NCBI GenBank assembly: GCA_020027805.1
Contig: JAHKKQ010000013.1
Coordinates: 1-22,067 of the forward strand
Reading direction: 5' to 3'
Length of the DNA: 22,067 nucleotides
DNA from: Candidatus Dadabacteria bacterium
GTDB lineage: Bacteria; Desulfobacterota_D; UBA1144; Nemesobacterales; UBA2774
In this document: positions 1-6,674 of the stretch, piece after piece
Numbering within the stretch: position 1 is the stretch's first letter
How the letters are laid out: the number at the start of each line of letters is the position of its first letter
Translations under genes and position numbers: made by a program
The notes under the pieces: model-generated
Database searches by the model: none
Told to the model about the DNA's origin: nothing
Seen by the model: only the letters and a program-made list of their open reading frames with translations

Positions 1-153
1 AAGAACCGGACTCCATTTACCGATTCCAAATCAGTCCATTGGTTCTTGCATATCAACAACACAAACCTAAGCGTGAGAAATCCATTATTATCTGTCTTTG
101 CGAGGGAGTACTTTTCACGACCGCGGCAATCTCGTTTTTTTCTTTTTTTTGTT

Positions 154-188
154 CCCTCCTTAGAAAAAGGGGGATTAAGGGGGATTTA
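154..188. repeat. dispersed hairpin repeat, family B, copy 1
   Basis: A run beginning CCCTCCTTAGAAAAAGGGGG and continuing as ATTAAGGGGGATTTA. The C-rich and G-rich arms can pair. A near-identical copy lies at 2861-2894 and a looser one at 12391-12424, all in non-coding DNA, which marks it as a dispersed intergenic element. Confidence 0.75.
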
Positions 189-203
189 TTTGTGGCTACT
201 CTT

Positions 204-226
204 GTAGGAGCGGCTTCCAGCCGCGG
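204..226 (+). repeat. REP-like palindrome, copy 1
   Basis: Begins GTAGGAGCGGCTTCCAGC and ends CGCGG. GCGGCT and AGCCGC pair around a TCC loop. The conserved GTAGGAGCGG head followed by a GC palindrome is the organisation of bacterial REP elements (as in pseudomonads), which are mobilised by RAYT transposases. Copies or relatives lie at 13348-13370, 13391-13435 and 19105-19122. No RAYT gene is in the window. Confidence 0.75.
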
Positions 227-433
227 TCCTCACCCCCCCACCCGCATCATCTCGCCCCCCCCCCGCGATGGCTCACGTATTCGAGCTTCATCGCCATACG
301 ATAGTTTCCGGTACTATGGAGAAACGCAGGATATTTTTCACCTTAATTCTCCCTCATTTGATTTTCTCTGCAATCAGAACCGGGATGAATTCGTTATATA
401 TGACAAATAACAAATTAACGGAGGTAAGTTCAT

Positions 434-829
434 ATGAAAGGAATTATCAAGCGGTACATGATATTCTTTATCGTGGTATCTGCGTTTTCCGCCTCGGCTG
501 CTGACGATCCTGGCATCCAGGGTGACTTGCGTGTAAATATAAATTCCGCGATGAGCAAGCATGTGGAGCAAAACACGCTGGACGGAGAGTACATTATCTA
601 CGATGCGGTGGATGGGAAATTATTAACTCTCGATTTCAAGGAGTTACATAGCGGGATAACGAAGAAGGGGGAGTTCTACGTGAGCTGCGCCGATTTCACG
701 GACAACGGCGGCACCCCTTACGATATCGATTTCCTTGTCGCTGACAAAGACGGTCAGCTCAGGGTGTTTCAGGCTGTAGTGCACTCGGCGAACGGCAATA
801 AGCGTCAGTACCAGCTAGAGGGAAATTAA
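434..829 (+). CDS. small secreted protein of an ECF-sigma operon (hypothetical)
   Basis: 131-aa protein. A basic N-terminus, a hydrophobic stretch (about residues 8-18) and AxA before ADDP form a good Sec signal peptide with cleavage near residue 22, so it should be periplasmic or exported. The mature part (about 108 aa) contains the segments IIYDAVDGKLLTLDF, HSGITKKGEFYVSCADF and YDIDFLVADKDG, which look like a small beta-rich domain. It has a single cysteine in YVSCADF. GGAGG at 420-424 ends 9 nt before the ATG and fixes the start. It is followed 9 bp later by an ECF sigma factor and then a membrane anti-sigma candidate, so it is probably co-transcribed and may be the sensed or regulated envelope component. 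I do not recognise a named family. Confidence 0.85.
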   Translation: MKGIIKRYMIFFIVVSAFSASAADDPGIQGDLRVNINSAMSKHVEQNTLDGEYIIYDAVDGKLLTLDFKELHSGITKKGEFYVSCADFTDNGGTPYDIDFLVADKDGQLRVFQAVVHSANGNKRQYQLEGN

Positions 830-838
830 CAAAGCGGT

Positions 839-1330
839 ATGGTTCACGAAATGAACAAGAGGGATTTGCTCCAGGCGGGATTCAGGTATGCGTATTCTCT
901 CACGCATAATCACCACGACGCCGAAGATCTCGTACAGGAAGCCTGGCTCAAGATCTACGCGAAAAAAGGCCCAATTGAGAACAAATCTCTCTTGTTGCTG
1001 TCGATCAGGAACCTGTTTATAGACAGGTACAGGCATAACAGACTCGTGCATTTCGTAGAGTACGACGAAGGGGTGATCGGGGATACGTCCTTTCGGGCGG
1101 GTGACGCGGATTTGTCGATGGAGGAGATAGACGGCTGCCTGAACGACCTGAGACCGGAGGAAAGAGAGGCGATATATCTCAAGTTCGTCGAGGAGTTCAC
1201 TCTGAGCGAAATCGCGGAACTCACGGAGAGGCCCAGGGGAACGGTACTCAGTCTGATTTATCGCGGGAAGAGCAAACTGGTCAGGTCTATGACATATCTA
1301 TTGAATAAGAAAAAAGAAATAGCAGGCTAG
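839..1330 (+). CDS. ECF-family RNA polymerase sigma factor
   Basis: 163-aa protein with the two-domain layout of extracytoplasmic-function sigma factors. Region 2 (about residues 10-68) has the DAEDLVQEAWLKIY helix and SIRNLFIDRYRHN, the core-binding and -10-recognition segments. Region 4 (about 96-150) has LRPEEREAIYLKFVEEFTLS followed by EIAELTERPRGTVLSLIYRG, the helix-turn-helix that reads the -35. Length is normal for the family. It should redirect RNA polymerase in response to an envelope signal. The gene lies 9 bp after a secreted-protein gene and 18 bp before a single-TM protein that is probably its anti-sigma factor. The start is uncertain: ATG 839 has AGAGGG about 16 nt upstream, ATG 851 (residue 5) has none. 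I saw no typical ECF autoregulatory -35 (GGAAC) before the operon. Confidence 0.92.
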   Translation: MVHEMNKRDLLQAGFRYAYSLTHNHHDAEDLVQEAWLKIYAKKGPIENKSLLLLSIRNLFIDRYRHNRLVHFVEYDEGVIGDTSFRAGDADLSMEEIDGCLNDLRPEEREAIYLKFVEEFTLSEIAELTERPRGTVLSLIYRGKSKLVRSMTYLLNKKKEIAG

Positions 1331-1348
1331 ATACTATAGGGAATAATT

Positions 1349-1921
1349 ATGCGGGACTTTGAGGAAATACTAAAAAAATACTACGAGAGCAAGTCGTTAT
1401 CGGATGAGAAAATCGAGTATCTGCTTTCGGAAAGCGCAGGTCCGGCTAAAACTTCTATCGTGGAATACATTGCGTATGCGGCGATAGCGGCGGTTCTGGT
1501 CTTCTTTTCCATAAATATATACAACTCGGTACAAAACAGAGACTTGACCGACAGGGTCGTGGCCGAGATCGCTATGAACCATCAAAAGCATTTGGGCGTC
1601 GATGTCGCCGCGAATGACTATGAGACCCTGGGCGAGAAAATGGACAAGCTCGATTTTCCGATTCGGGTTCCAGATGAGATGTTCCTCGATAATTACGAGC
1701 TTTTAGGAGGGAGGTACTGCTCCATACTGGGTTATTTTGCGGCCCAGCTCAAGGTCAGAAATAAGAAGGACGGCCGCGTCCTCACTCTTTACGTGACAAA
1801 GATGAATCCGGAGCTGGAGAGGCTGTATCCGGATAGCTATTATCACGATAATACCGAAATCAGGCTATGGGCCGGGAAAGGCATACTGTATGGACTTGCG
1901 AGTGATGTGACATCCGACTAA
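1349..1921 (+). CDS. single-TM protein, probable anti-sigma factor
   Basis: 190-aa protein. Residues 1-35 are cytoplasmic and charged, one membrane helix spans about 38-58 (VEYIAYAAIAAVLVFFSINI), and about 130 residues lie outside. It starts 18 bp after the ECF sigma gene, the usual place for an anti-sigma factor. The HxxxCxxC motif of zinc anti-sigma (ZAS) domains is absent, and the short N-terminus would have to bind sigma another way. The periplasmic part has LDFPIRVPDEMF and LGGRYCSILGYFAAQLKVRN, a pattern I associate with the periplasmic half of membrane anti-sigma regulators. The role is inferred from position and topology; the membrane topology itself is clear. Confidence 0.8.
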   Translation: MRDFEEILKKYYESKSLSDEKIEYLLSESAGPAKTSIVEYIAYAAIAAVLVFFSINIYNSVQNRDLTDRVVAEIAMNHQKHLGVDVAANDYETLGEKMDKLDFPIRVPDEMFLDNYELLGGRYCSILGYFAAQLKVRNKKDGRVLTLYVTKMNPELERLYPDSYYHDNTEIRLWAGKGILYGLASDVTSD

Positions 1922-2039
1922 TGTGTGTTGACGCCCGGCCTGGGTACGTCCTCTAACTTCATCAAGACAAAAGACTTTCGCCGCGCGCGGAATATGCCGT
2001 AACGCCTTAATTAAAATGGGATTATCCGATACGGGACGG

Positions 2040-2045
2040 TATAAT
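2040..2045 (+). promoter_or_regulatory. -10 box (TATAATATT form) before the GH25 gene
   Basis: TATAAT followed by ATTATCCGG, 25 bp before the ATG at 2070. No good -35 lies 17 bp upstream. The same TATAATATT string occurs at 4420 and, on the minus strand, at 13304. The predicted 5' leader is short (roughly 15-20 nt) and has no SD sequence. Confidence 0.5.
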
Positions 2046-2069
2046 ATTATCCGGGCCAGCGCCCTCATC

Positions 2070-2789
2070 ATGAACCGCACCATCGCCATATCGGGTTTCG
2101 CTCTACTCCTCGCGGCAGTCCTGCTTATCTTTTTCGACGAGGGCTACATCCGGTTTAATTACCCGGACGAAGAGAAATACCCCGTCCGCGGCATAGACAT
2201 TTCCCATCATCAGACGGATATAGACTGGGGCATACTCGAGCGCGCCCGGCTCGACTTCGTATTCATAAAGGCGACCGAAGGGGGCGACCACAAGGACTCG
2301 AAATTCGGCGAGTACTGGAAGAGGGCAGGGGAGCTAGGGCTCGCGAGGGGCGCATACCACTTCTTCACGTTCTGCAAGCCGGGCAGGGAGCAGGCCGAGA
2401 ACTATATCGCGACCGTTCCCGCAGGCGATGGGCTCCTACCTCCGGTGATAGACGTCGAGTACGGCGGAAACTGCAGCGCCCGCCCCTCAAGGGAAGAGAT
2501 ATTGAGGGAGATCGACGAGTTTTCGGACATCGTCGAGCGCAAGTACGGCAGCCGCCCGCTCATCTACACGACGAACCAGTCTTACAGGGACTTCATTTCG
2601 GACGAGCTTCCGGGCTACCTTATATGGATAAGGGATATTTACAGGACGCCGCGGCTTCCCGACGGCAGGGAGTGGAGCTTCTGGCAGTACACCAACAGGG
2701 GGAGGCTCTGGGGAATAAAGGGGTTCGTCGATCTGAACGTTTACAACGGCACGCGCGGGGAGTTCTCGGCGCTGCTTACACCGAACTGA
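2070..2789 (+). CDS. GH25 family lysozyme, membrane-anchored
   Basis: 239-aa protein that should cleave the beta-1,4 N-acetylmuramyl bond of peptidoglycan outside the cytoplasmic membrane. Residues 5-22 form an uncleaved-looking signal anchor. The catalytic domain (about 38-235) shows the family landmarks in order: GIDISHHQTDIDW (D43), FVFIKATEG, ARGAYHFF, PPVIDVEY (D128 and E130, the D-x-E acid/nucleophile pair), LIYTTNQSY and a C-terminal WSFWQYTNRG followed by VDLNVYNG. All key residues are present. An upstream in-frame ATG at 2016 exists, but the -10 box at 2040 and the signal anchor favour 2070. There is no SD. No phage genes are nearby, so a cell-wall remodelling role is more likely than a prophage endolysin. 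Confidence 0.92.
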   Translation: MNRTIAISGFALLLAAVLLIFFDEGYIRFNYPDEEKYPVRGIDISHHQTDIDWGILERARLDFVFIKATEGGDHKDSKFGEYWKRAGELGLARGAYHFFTFCKPGREQAENYIATVPAGDGLLPPVIDVEYGGNCSARPSREEILREIDEFSDIVERKYGSRPLIYTTNQSYRDFISDELPGYLIWIRDIYRTPRLPDGREWSFWQYTNRGRLWGIKGFVDLNVYNGTRGEFSALLTPN

Positions 2790-2860
2790 TACGGTCTTCG
2801 GGATCCGTCTGGTATGTCCCGCAGGAATCGGGGATGGGAAAGTGAACATAGCATCCATTT

Positions 2861-2894
2861 CCCCCTTAGAAAAAGGGGGATTAAGAGGGATTTA
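2861..2894. repeat. dispersed hairpin repeat, family B, copy 2
   Basis: CCCCCTTAGAAAAAGGGGG then ATTAAGAGGGATTTA, almost identical to 154-188. CCCCCTT pairs with AAGGGGG. It lies 70 bp after the GH25 stop and could double as a transcript-end hairpin, but no T-run follows. Confidence 0.75.
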
Positions 2895-3015
2895 AAATAA
2901 GGAAAGAAAAATCCTTCTTATTTTAGCTCGTGGTTCACTTGCGCAGATTGTGATAACCCGGTTGCAATCAACGCATTTCGTCTGTTTGCGCGCTTAATTG
3001 CAATCGTAACCTCGC

Positions 3016-3705
3016 TCAGACAGCCAGGTTCCCGCCCGTTGCCTTATCGCGCGAGGCCATATCTTTGGAGGCGTTGATTATCCTGCTTATCTTTCTGTAC
3101 GCATGCGTTTCCGGGGAGACTTTGCATAGGAAGTCCTCGACTGTCTCGTCGTGCCCGCCCTTCTTCTTCCTGAACGACACGGTGCAGAGTATCTCTTTTC
3201 CGCCGGAGCCGTAGACCGTATGAGCCTCGGGCTCACTCACGTAATCGTCGTCCGGGGGTTCCGCCTGTTTCACATGTTTCCGGTCCCCGCTCGTCACGTT
3301 CCGGAGCCTGCTTATCCAGGCCTTCGAATATGGGGGCTCGACCGGGAGGTCGTGAGGGGTGAGGACGGTATTTATCTCTCCCGTATCGATGTCTATCTCC
3401 TGTACCGAATGCCACTCGCGGTCGGAGTCCCTGTTCCCTTTCCTCGTCACGCGGAAGACGTTCACCAATATTTTAGAGACGCGGGGGCAGAGGAGCACGT
3501 CCTCGTAGGAGAACTCGTCCGTCTCGGGCGTCAATCTCCTGTAGATGCCGTCCGTCATGTGCCTCGCGTATATGCTCTTCGGTCCGTAACCGTCTCCGAG
3601 GCATTTTTGAAAATGCGCGAGGAACTGCCCGCTCTCGGGCTCATAGTAGAGCCCCAGGAACCGGTTCTCGGACGGTATCCCGATTGTCTCCCACTGGTTA
3701 ACCAT
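3016..3705 (-). CDS. conserved hypothetical protein, paralog of 16446-17006
   Basis: 229-aa soluble-looking protein with no signal peptide or TM helix. It aligns along its length with the product of 16446-17006. Shared blocks include IPSENRFLGLYYEPESGQFL versus ISGESNFLQLFFDPNSETLL, then LAHF, GNGYG/GDGYG, YxRxTP, FSYEDVLLCP/LSFEDPVLCP, EWHSVQEIDIDTGE versus EWHSIQRIDLRTGQ, AWISRL/TWISSL and LCTVSF/YCSAAF. Repeated short strands with aromatic and acidic turns suggest a beta-rich, possibly propeller-like fold; that is inference. I chose ATG 3705 because the paralog begins at the equivalent residue; an in-frame GTG at 3738 would add 11 residues. This copy has an extra charged insertion (around SGDRKHVKQAEPPDDDYVSE) and a longer C-terminus. 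Function unknown. Confidence 0.85.
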   Translation of the reverse strand: MVNQWETIGIPSENRFLGLYYEPESGQFLAHFQKCLGDGYGPKSIYARHMTDGIYRRLTPETDEFSYEDVLLCPRVSKILVNVFRVTRKGNRDSDREWHSVQEIDIDTGEINTVLTPHDLPVEPPYSKAWISRLRNVTSGDRKHVKQAEPPDDDYVSEPEAHTVYGSGGKEILCTVSFRKKKGGHDETVEDFLCKVSPETHAYRKISRIINASKDMASRDKATGGNLAV

Positions 3706-3813
3706 GTGTTTTCCGACCTGCTGTGGATTTTTAGACACCGCCCGGCAAGACCCATTTCAGCCGGAGACGGCTCACATACGTAATGCGAATAAAAATGCTG
3801 ATGACCCATTTCT

Positions 3814-3843
3814 ATTATAATACAAAACGCCATTGAATGTGAA
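3814..3843 (-). promoter_or_regulatory. sigma-70 type promoter for the gene at 3016-3705
   Basis: Read on the minus strand: TTCACA (3843-3838), 18-bp spacer, TATAAT (3819-3814). This matches the -35 consensus at 5 of 6 and the -10 at 6 of 6. The transcript would start near 3807, giving a leader of about 100 nt that includes a small AGCCG-TCTC-CGGCT hairpin. Confidence 0.6.
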
Positions 3844-3889
3844 GGGGTGGTGTGAAATTACATAAAGACCCGAACCAACGATCTGAATA

Positions 3890-4300
3890 CTAAAGTTTGA
3901 AGATTGTCCATTTATTAAGGTATGGCTTAGCATCTGTTAAATCGAATGAATACCAATTCGATTTTTGCAGTTCTTCTGTGGACATTTTTTTAGATACAAT
4001 TTTGCTTGGAACGACAAAATATTCCGGTTTGTTTCCTTTGTCGTGAAGGTTTACAAATACATAGATGTGGGAACGAGATGTTAAATCCTTTGCACTTTTA
4101 TTAAGAAGCCAAAACCCAAACGTCTTGGCGTTTGTCTTAACCTGAACAGAATACGCTTTATTACATGATTGATCTGTCACGAGAAGATCCGCACCGTGAG
4201 CGCTCCTGGATGTTGGTGAGACAACTAGTCCAAGCCGTGAGAGTTCAGCCGCGACCAGAAATACACCCCGCATTCCCGTTAGTTGACGTGACGTATCCAT
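3890..4300 (-). CDS. PD-(D/E)XK nuclease-like hypothetical protein
   Basis: 136-aa protein with the core of a small PD-(D/E)XK nuclease-like fold. A first helix (GVFLVAAELSRLGL, with E19) is followed by the acidic strand HGADLLVTD (D38), then YSVQVKTN (Q53-V-K55, the (D/E/Q)XK strand), and later IYVFVNL and PEYFVVPS strands. Nucleases of this superfamily can carry Q in place of E. Solo proteins of this kind are often annotated only as hypothetical and could be restriction- or repair-like, or an inactive DNA-binding relative. The gene is clearly more AT-rich than its neighbours, suggesting transfer. A TTGAAT-17-TATAAT promoter ends 8 bp before the ATG, so the mRNA would be essentially leaderless. 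Confidence 0.75.
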   Translation of the reverse strand: MDTSRQLTGMRGVFLVAAELSRLGLVVSPTSRSAHGADLLVTDQSCNKAYSVQVKTNAKTFGFWLLNKSAKDLTSRSHIYVFVNLHDKGNKPEYFVVPSKIVSKKMSTEELQKSNWYSFDLTDAKPYLNKWTIFKL

Positions 4301-4308
4301 TAAACGAT

Positions 4309-4337
4309 ATTATAGGAAATATTAAATAATTATTCAA
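4309..4337 (-). promoter_or_regulatory. promoter giving a leaderless mRNA for 3890-4300
   Basis: Minus strand: TTGAAT (4337-4332), 17-bp spacer, TATAAT (4314-4309). The start codon is at 4300-4298, so the expected +1 (about 7 nt after the -10) falls at or within a couple of bases of the ATG. No SD precedes the start. Confidence 0.6.
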
Positions 4338-4419
4338 ATACAACTCGGCCTTATTTCGGATCAGCTTTGTAGCTGCTGAATGAACAAAAATTCCTGCTGA
4401 AGAGGGTGCCGGAAGGCGG

Positions 4420-4425
4420 TATAAT
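4420..4425 (+). promoter_or_regulatory. -10 box (TATAATATT form) before the lipoprotein gene
   Basis: GGTATAATATTGCCG; the TATAAT is perfect. The -35 position (CTGAAG) is poor. A start near 4433 would leave a leader of about 20 nt containing AAAGGAG. Confidence 0.5.
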
Positions 4426-4452
4426 ATTGCCGATGAAAGGAGAATCGTACCC

Positions 4453-5196
4453 ATGACAGGGCAAATCGGATCTGTATTGCAGTACAATCGGATGTCTCTC
4501 AGTGCGCTCGTGCTGGGGACGCTCATGCTCTCGGCGTGCGCGGGGGCCGGGACGGGGGGTCCTGCGCGTAACAACGCGGCCGCGATCGGGGTGGACAGCG
4601 ATTCCCGCCCGGAGGTCATAAACGACGAGGTCCTGGAGATGGAAAAGAAATACTACGTCGCGGGCGTAATCGACACGTACAACTCCCTCTCGTCCGAGCC
4701 CGCCCGGCAGAGGGTATACAGGGACGAGGTCATCGACGGGCGCATATACGTGATCGATTACTACTACAGTCAGTTCAGGAACGGGATGCGGGGCGTGAAG
4801 CCCAATTCCAACATCGTCACCGATATAGCGGTGCTCGGCTTGGACGCCGCAGACGCGATAAACCCGGCGAAGAGGGCGAAGGACGTGCTGCTCGCCATTT
4901 CGGGAGGGCTCACGGGCCCCGATACTTCGGTCGACAAAGAGGATTTTTACGAGGAGGCGCTCCCGGCCCTGGTATCCAAAATGGATTCACTCAGGCTCGA
5001 GAGGCTCGTGCTGATAAGGCAGAGGATGAGATACGGCACGCAGGGGGATGTCCCCTATACCCTGGGCGCTGCAATGATAGACGTGAACAACTACTTCCAG
5101 GCCGGGACTATATCGGGCGCGATACTCGGGATAACAAAATCATCGGGTGTGGCCGCCAACGAGGCGGAGAAGGAGCTTGGCGGGATGACGCGGTAA
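4453..5196 (+). CDS. hypothetical lipoprotein
   Basis: 247-aa protein with a type II signal peptide: hydrophobic LSALVLGTLM then lipobox LSAC with the lipidated Cys at residue 29, followed by a Gly/Ala-rich linker. The mature part starts acidic (DSDSRPEVINDEVLEMEKKY), has a strand-rich block around DGRIYVIDYYYSQFRNGM and ends in amphipathic helices (ALPALVSKMDSLRLERLVLI). AAAGGAG at 4436-4442 is a well-spaced SD for ATG 4453. Alternative ATG at residue 14 would leave a tighter signal peptide. I do not recognise the family. An envelope location is well supported; nothing in the neighbourhood points to a function. Confidence 0.85.
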   Translation: MTGQIGSVLQYNRMSLSALVLGTLMLSACAGAGTGGPARNNAAAIGVDSDSRPEVINDEVLEMEKKYYVAGVIDTYNSLSSEPARQRVYRDEVIDGRIYVIDYYYSQFRNGMRGVKPNSNIVTDIAVLGLDAADAINPAKRAKDVLLAISGGLTGPDTSVDKEDFYEEALPALVSKMDSLRLERLVLIRQRMRYGTQGDVPYTLGAAMIDVNNYFQAGTISGAILGITKSSGVAANEAEKELGGMTR

Positions 5197-5413
5197 ACTT
5201 CCCCCGTCATCCTTATCGCTGCGGCTCTTCTAAAGGCTCATCGTTACGGGTTCCGGCGGATTACCATGCCGCCTTCCGGTTGTATCGACGCAATAATCCG
5301 CTCACCCGCATCTATGACTAATAGAGCCTTGCCGGGATAAACAAACCTTGTTTACCACTACACTTTTACCATGAGATTATAAAACAAAAACTAAACCCTG
5401 CGAAACAGTAAAA

Positions 5414-5550
5414 AGGAATTAGTCCTAAGAGCCCCGGAAGATTTCGGATCCCTGCCAAGAGGACCCTAGTCTTCAGTTGACGGGGCTCAGGTTGTAACAA
5501 CCGGTATGAATATGATTATAGCAAAGTTTGAAATCTTTTGCATCTTTTTT
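5414..5550 (+). ncRNA. candidate structured RNA
   Basis: Stems in order: AGGA (5414-5417) with TCCT (5423-5426); GAGCCCCG (5429-5436) with CGGGGCTC (5481-5488), an 8-bp perfect stem, continued inside by GAAGA (5437-5441) with TCTTC (5470-5474) across a 6-nt bulge; GGTTG (5490-5494) with CAACC (5498-5502) around TAA. Then comes GCAAA (5521-5525) with TTTGC (5537-5541) followed by a run of T, which could end a transcript. It matches no riboswitch or RNA family I can name. It could equally be DNA structure tied to the DnaA-box-like sites that overlap its end. Confidence 0.35.
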
Positions 5551-5568
5551 ATCCACATTTTATTCACA
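5549..5568 (+). promoter_or_regulatory. two DnaA-box-like sites in direct repeat
   Basis: TTATCCACA (5549-5557) is a perfect consensus DnaA box. TTATTCACA (5560-5568) differs at one position. They are on the same strand with 11-bp register, about one helical turn. I found no further boxes nearby, and none of the usual origin neighbours (dnaA, dnaN, gyrB, rpmH) are in the window. Confidence 0.45.
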
Positions 5569-5825
5569 AAGACCGGATACGTCGCCTGCGGACGTTCCGG
5601 GGAGCGCGGCCGCGGCTATGCGGCCAAAGTGCCGGGGCTCACCAATGGCTGTAAATTCATCATTGTATATGGCCGGTTGTGATGGTTTCTTCGGCGTGCA
5701 CCGGGAGGAGTTACTTCCGGGTACCGGAGAGCATTAAAGCCGGATCTTATTTTCGTAACTGGAAGAAATTTTTTATTCCGGTCCTGTTTCCCCGAAATGC
5801 CGCCATACGAATCTTCCCCGGACAC

Positions 5826-6239
5826 TCAATTCAGCACTGGCGTCGCGCCCAGCACCTGTATGGCGAGCGGGTTCATGAACTGCGAGCCCGCGCCGAAGGG
5901 GTAGCCTGCCTTGAGGTAGGTGTCCTTGCTCCTGGGCGGGAGCGTTATCGGGAGCACGCCGGATTCCTGGTTCACGACGCCCCCGCCCCCGCCCGCAGCG
6001 CTCGACGAGTATGTGACCCTTACCTTCACGCCCGTGTACGTAATGCCGGACGTGTTCTCTATGGTCAGGCCCTGGATTATGGCGACCCCTCCCCACGTGG
6101 CGTAGACCGACCAGTCGGTGATATTTATGTACCACTCCGGGTGGGTCTTCATGGAGTCGGGAAGGTATTCCTCCCCGCTCGCAAGCCCGGCAGCCAGGGG
6201 AATAATCAATAACGCGGCTAAAATAAGGGTTCTTTTCAT
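5826..6239 (-). CDS. hypothetical periplasmic protein
   Basis: 137-aa protein with a clear signal peptide (MKRTLILAALLIIPLAAGLASG, cleavage near residue 22). The mature part has a strand pattern VAIIQGLTIENTSGITYTGV KVRVTYSS, then a flexible SAAGGGGG loop, and ends in ITLPPRSKDTYLKAGY and NPLAIQVLGATPV. Strand-rich segments with a 'tie-in' to conserved NTSG suggest an immunoglobulin-like or FxLYD-like fold; this is inference. No SD precedes the ATG, but TATACT lies at 6252-6247 (minus strand), so the mRNA may be nearly leaderless. It stands alone, divergent from the next gene. Confidence 0.78.
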   Translation of the reverse strand: MKRTLILAALLIIPLAAGLASGEEYLPDSMKTHPEWYINITDWSVYATWGGVAIIQGLTIENTSGITYTGVKVRVTYSSSAAGGGGGVVNQESGVLPITLPPRSKDTYLKAGYPFGAGSQFMNPLAIQVLGATPVLN

Positions 6240-6380
6240 AGCCTATAGTATATTCGTAGACGTGCTCCCGGGCAATTGTTAATAAGCCATTCGTTATGTA
6301 ATATAACTCGGTCGCCATCTGGGCACGGGGGGTATGGGGCCCCGGGGTATGCACACACAAACGGATCAAGGAGACTATTA

Positions 6381-6674
6381 ATGGCAGAACTGACGGAAAG
6401 GGAGAAGGAGTTCGAGCTTTTGGGCATGGGCGTTGAAGACCTCGAGAACCTGCTGCGGACGCGGTCCCGGCAGCAGAACATACCGATGACGAGCATATTG
6501 GTGGACTGGCTCGAGCTCGCCCAGTGCCAGCTCGAAGACAGGTACCGGAACGTCCACCACATAATCAACCGCCTCGTTTACGTGCTTCAGAGCGGCATGG
6601 TTGTCGATAACGTCAGCGCCGGGGAAAAGGAAGCTGCCGAAAAAGAAAAACCGTCAAAGAAGAACAAAGGCTGA
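6381..6674 (+). CDS. small hypothetical helical protein
   Basis: 97-aa cytoplasmic protein, almost entirely charged amphipathic helix (LTEREKEFELLGMGVEDLEN, then LVDWLELAQCQLEDRYRNVH and INRLVYVLQ), with a lysine/glutamate-rich tail (GEKEAAEKEKPSKKNKG). AAGGAG at 6368-6373 with 7-nt spacing fixes ATG 6381; the frame is open further upstream, but those residues are not protein-like. No family recognised. It could be an oligomeric adaptor or nucleic-acid-associated protein given the basic tail, but there is no direct evidence. Confidence 0.75.
   Translation: MAELTEREKEFELLGMGVEDLENLLRTRSRQQNIPMTSILVDWLELAQCQLEDRYRNVHHIINRLVYVLQSGMVVDNVSAGEKEAAEKEKPSKKNKG

Larger units (their letters stand above)
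1..433. other. repeat-rich spacer without a supported gene
   Basis: I support no gene here; the open frames are low-complexity and read through repeats. Positions 1-12 and 33-47 form an imperfect inverted repeat (AAGAACC 1-7 with GGTTCTT 41-47, GGACT 8-12 with AGTCC 33-37). It resembles the base of a transcript-end hairpin but has no T-run. Two dispersed repeats (154-188 and 204-226) and C-rich runs around 231-265 follow. The last 60 bases are AT-rich and should hold the promoter of the gene at 434, but I see no clear -35/-10 pair. Confidence 0.6.
5197..5825. other. 629-bp spacer with hairpins and DnaA-box-like sites, no supported gene
   Basis: No convincing coding signal on either strand. 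It contains a GC hairpin at about 5255-5280 (GGCGG with CCGCC), an AT-rich stretch at 5340-5400, a cluster of nested stems at 5414-5502, a weak hairpin plus T-run at 5521-5550 and two DnaA-box-like 9-mers at 5549-5568. Positions 5570-5825 are GC-rich and unexplained. Confidence 0.6.

Noticed and set aside
39..410. 123-codon open frame at the left end
   Set aside because: It runs through a REP element, a family B repeat and C-runs, has no SD, and the translation is low-complexity and unlike any protein.
2070..2789. Prophage endolysin
   Set aside because: The enzyme has a membrane anchor, and no holin, capsid, tail or integrase genes are near.
3151..3783. 210-codon frame opposite the 3016-3705 gene
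   Set aside because: It is the antisense shadow of the gene whose paralog confirms the minus-strand reading.
5255..5280. Terminator after the lipoprotein gene
   Set aside because: There is a GC hairpin but no T-run on either strand.
5549..5568. Firm call of oriC
   Set aside because: Only two boxes, no DNA-unwinding element I can define, and no typical neighbour genes; kept only as DnaA-box-like sites.
5528..5737. 69-codon frame in the 5197-5825 spacer
   Set aside because: Starts over the hairpin/DnaA-box region, has no SD and its composition is not protein-like.
5773..6369. 198-codon minus-strand frame over the 5826-6239 gene
   Set aside because: Arg/Gly/His-rich shadow frame; the 5826-6239 frame has a proper signal peptide.
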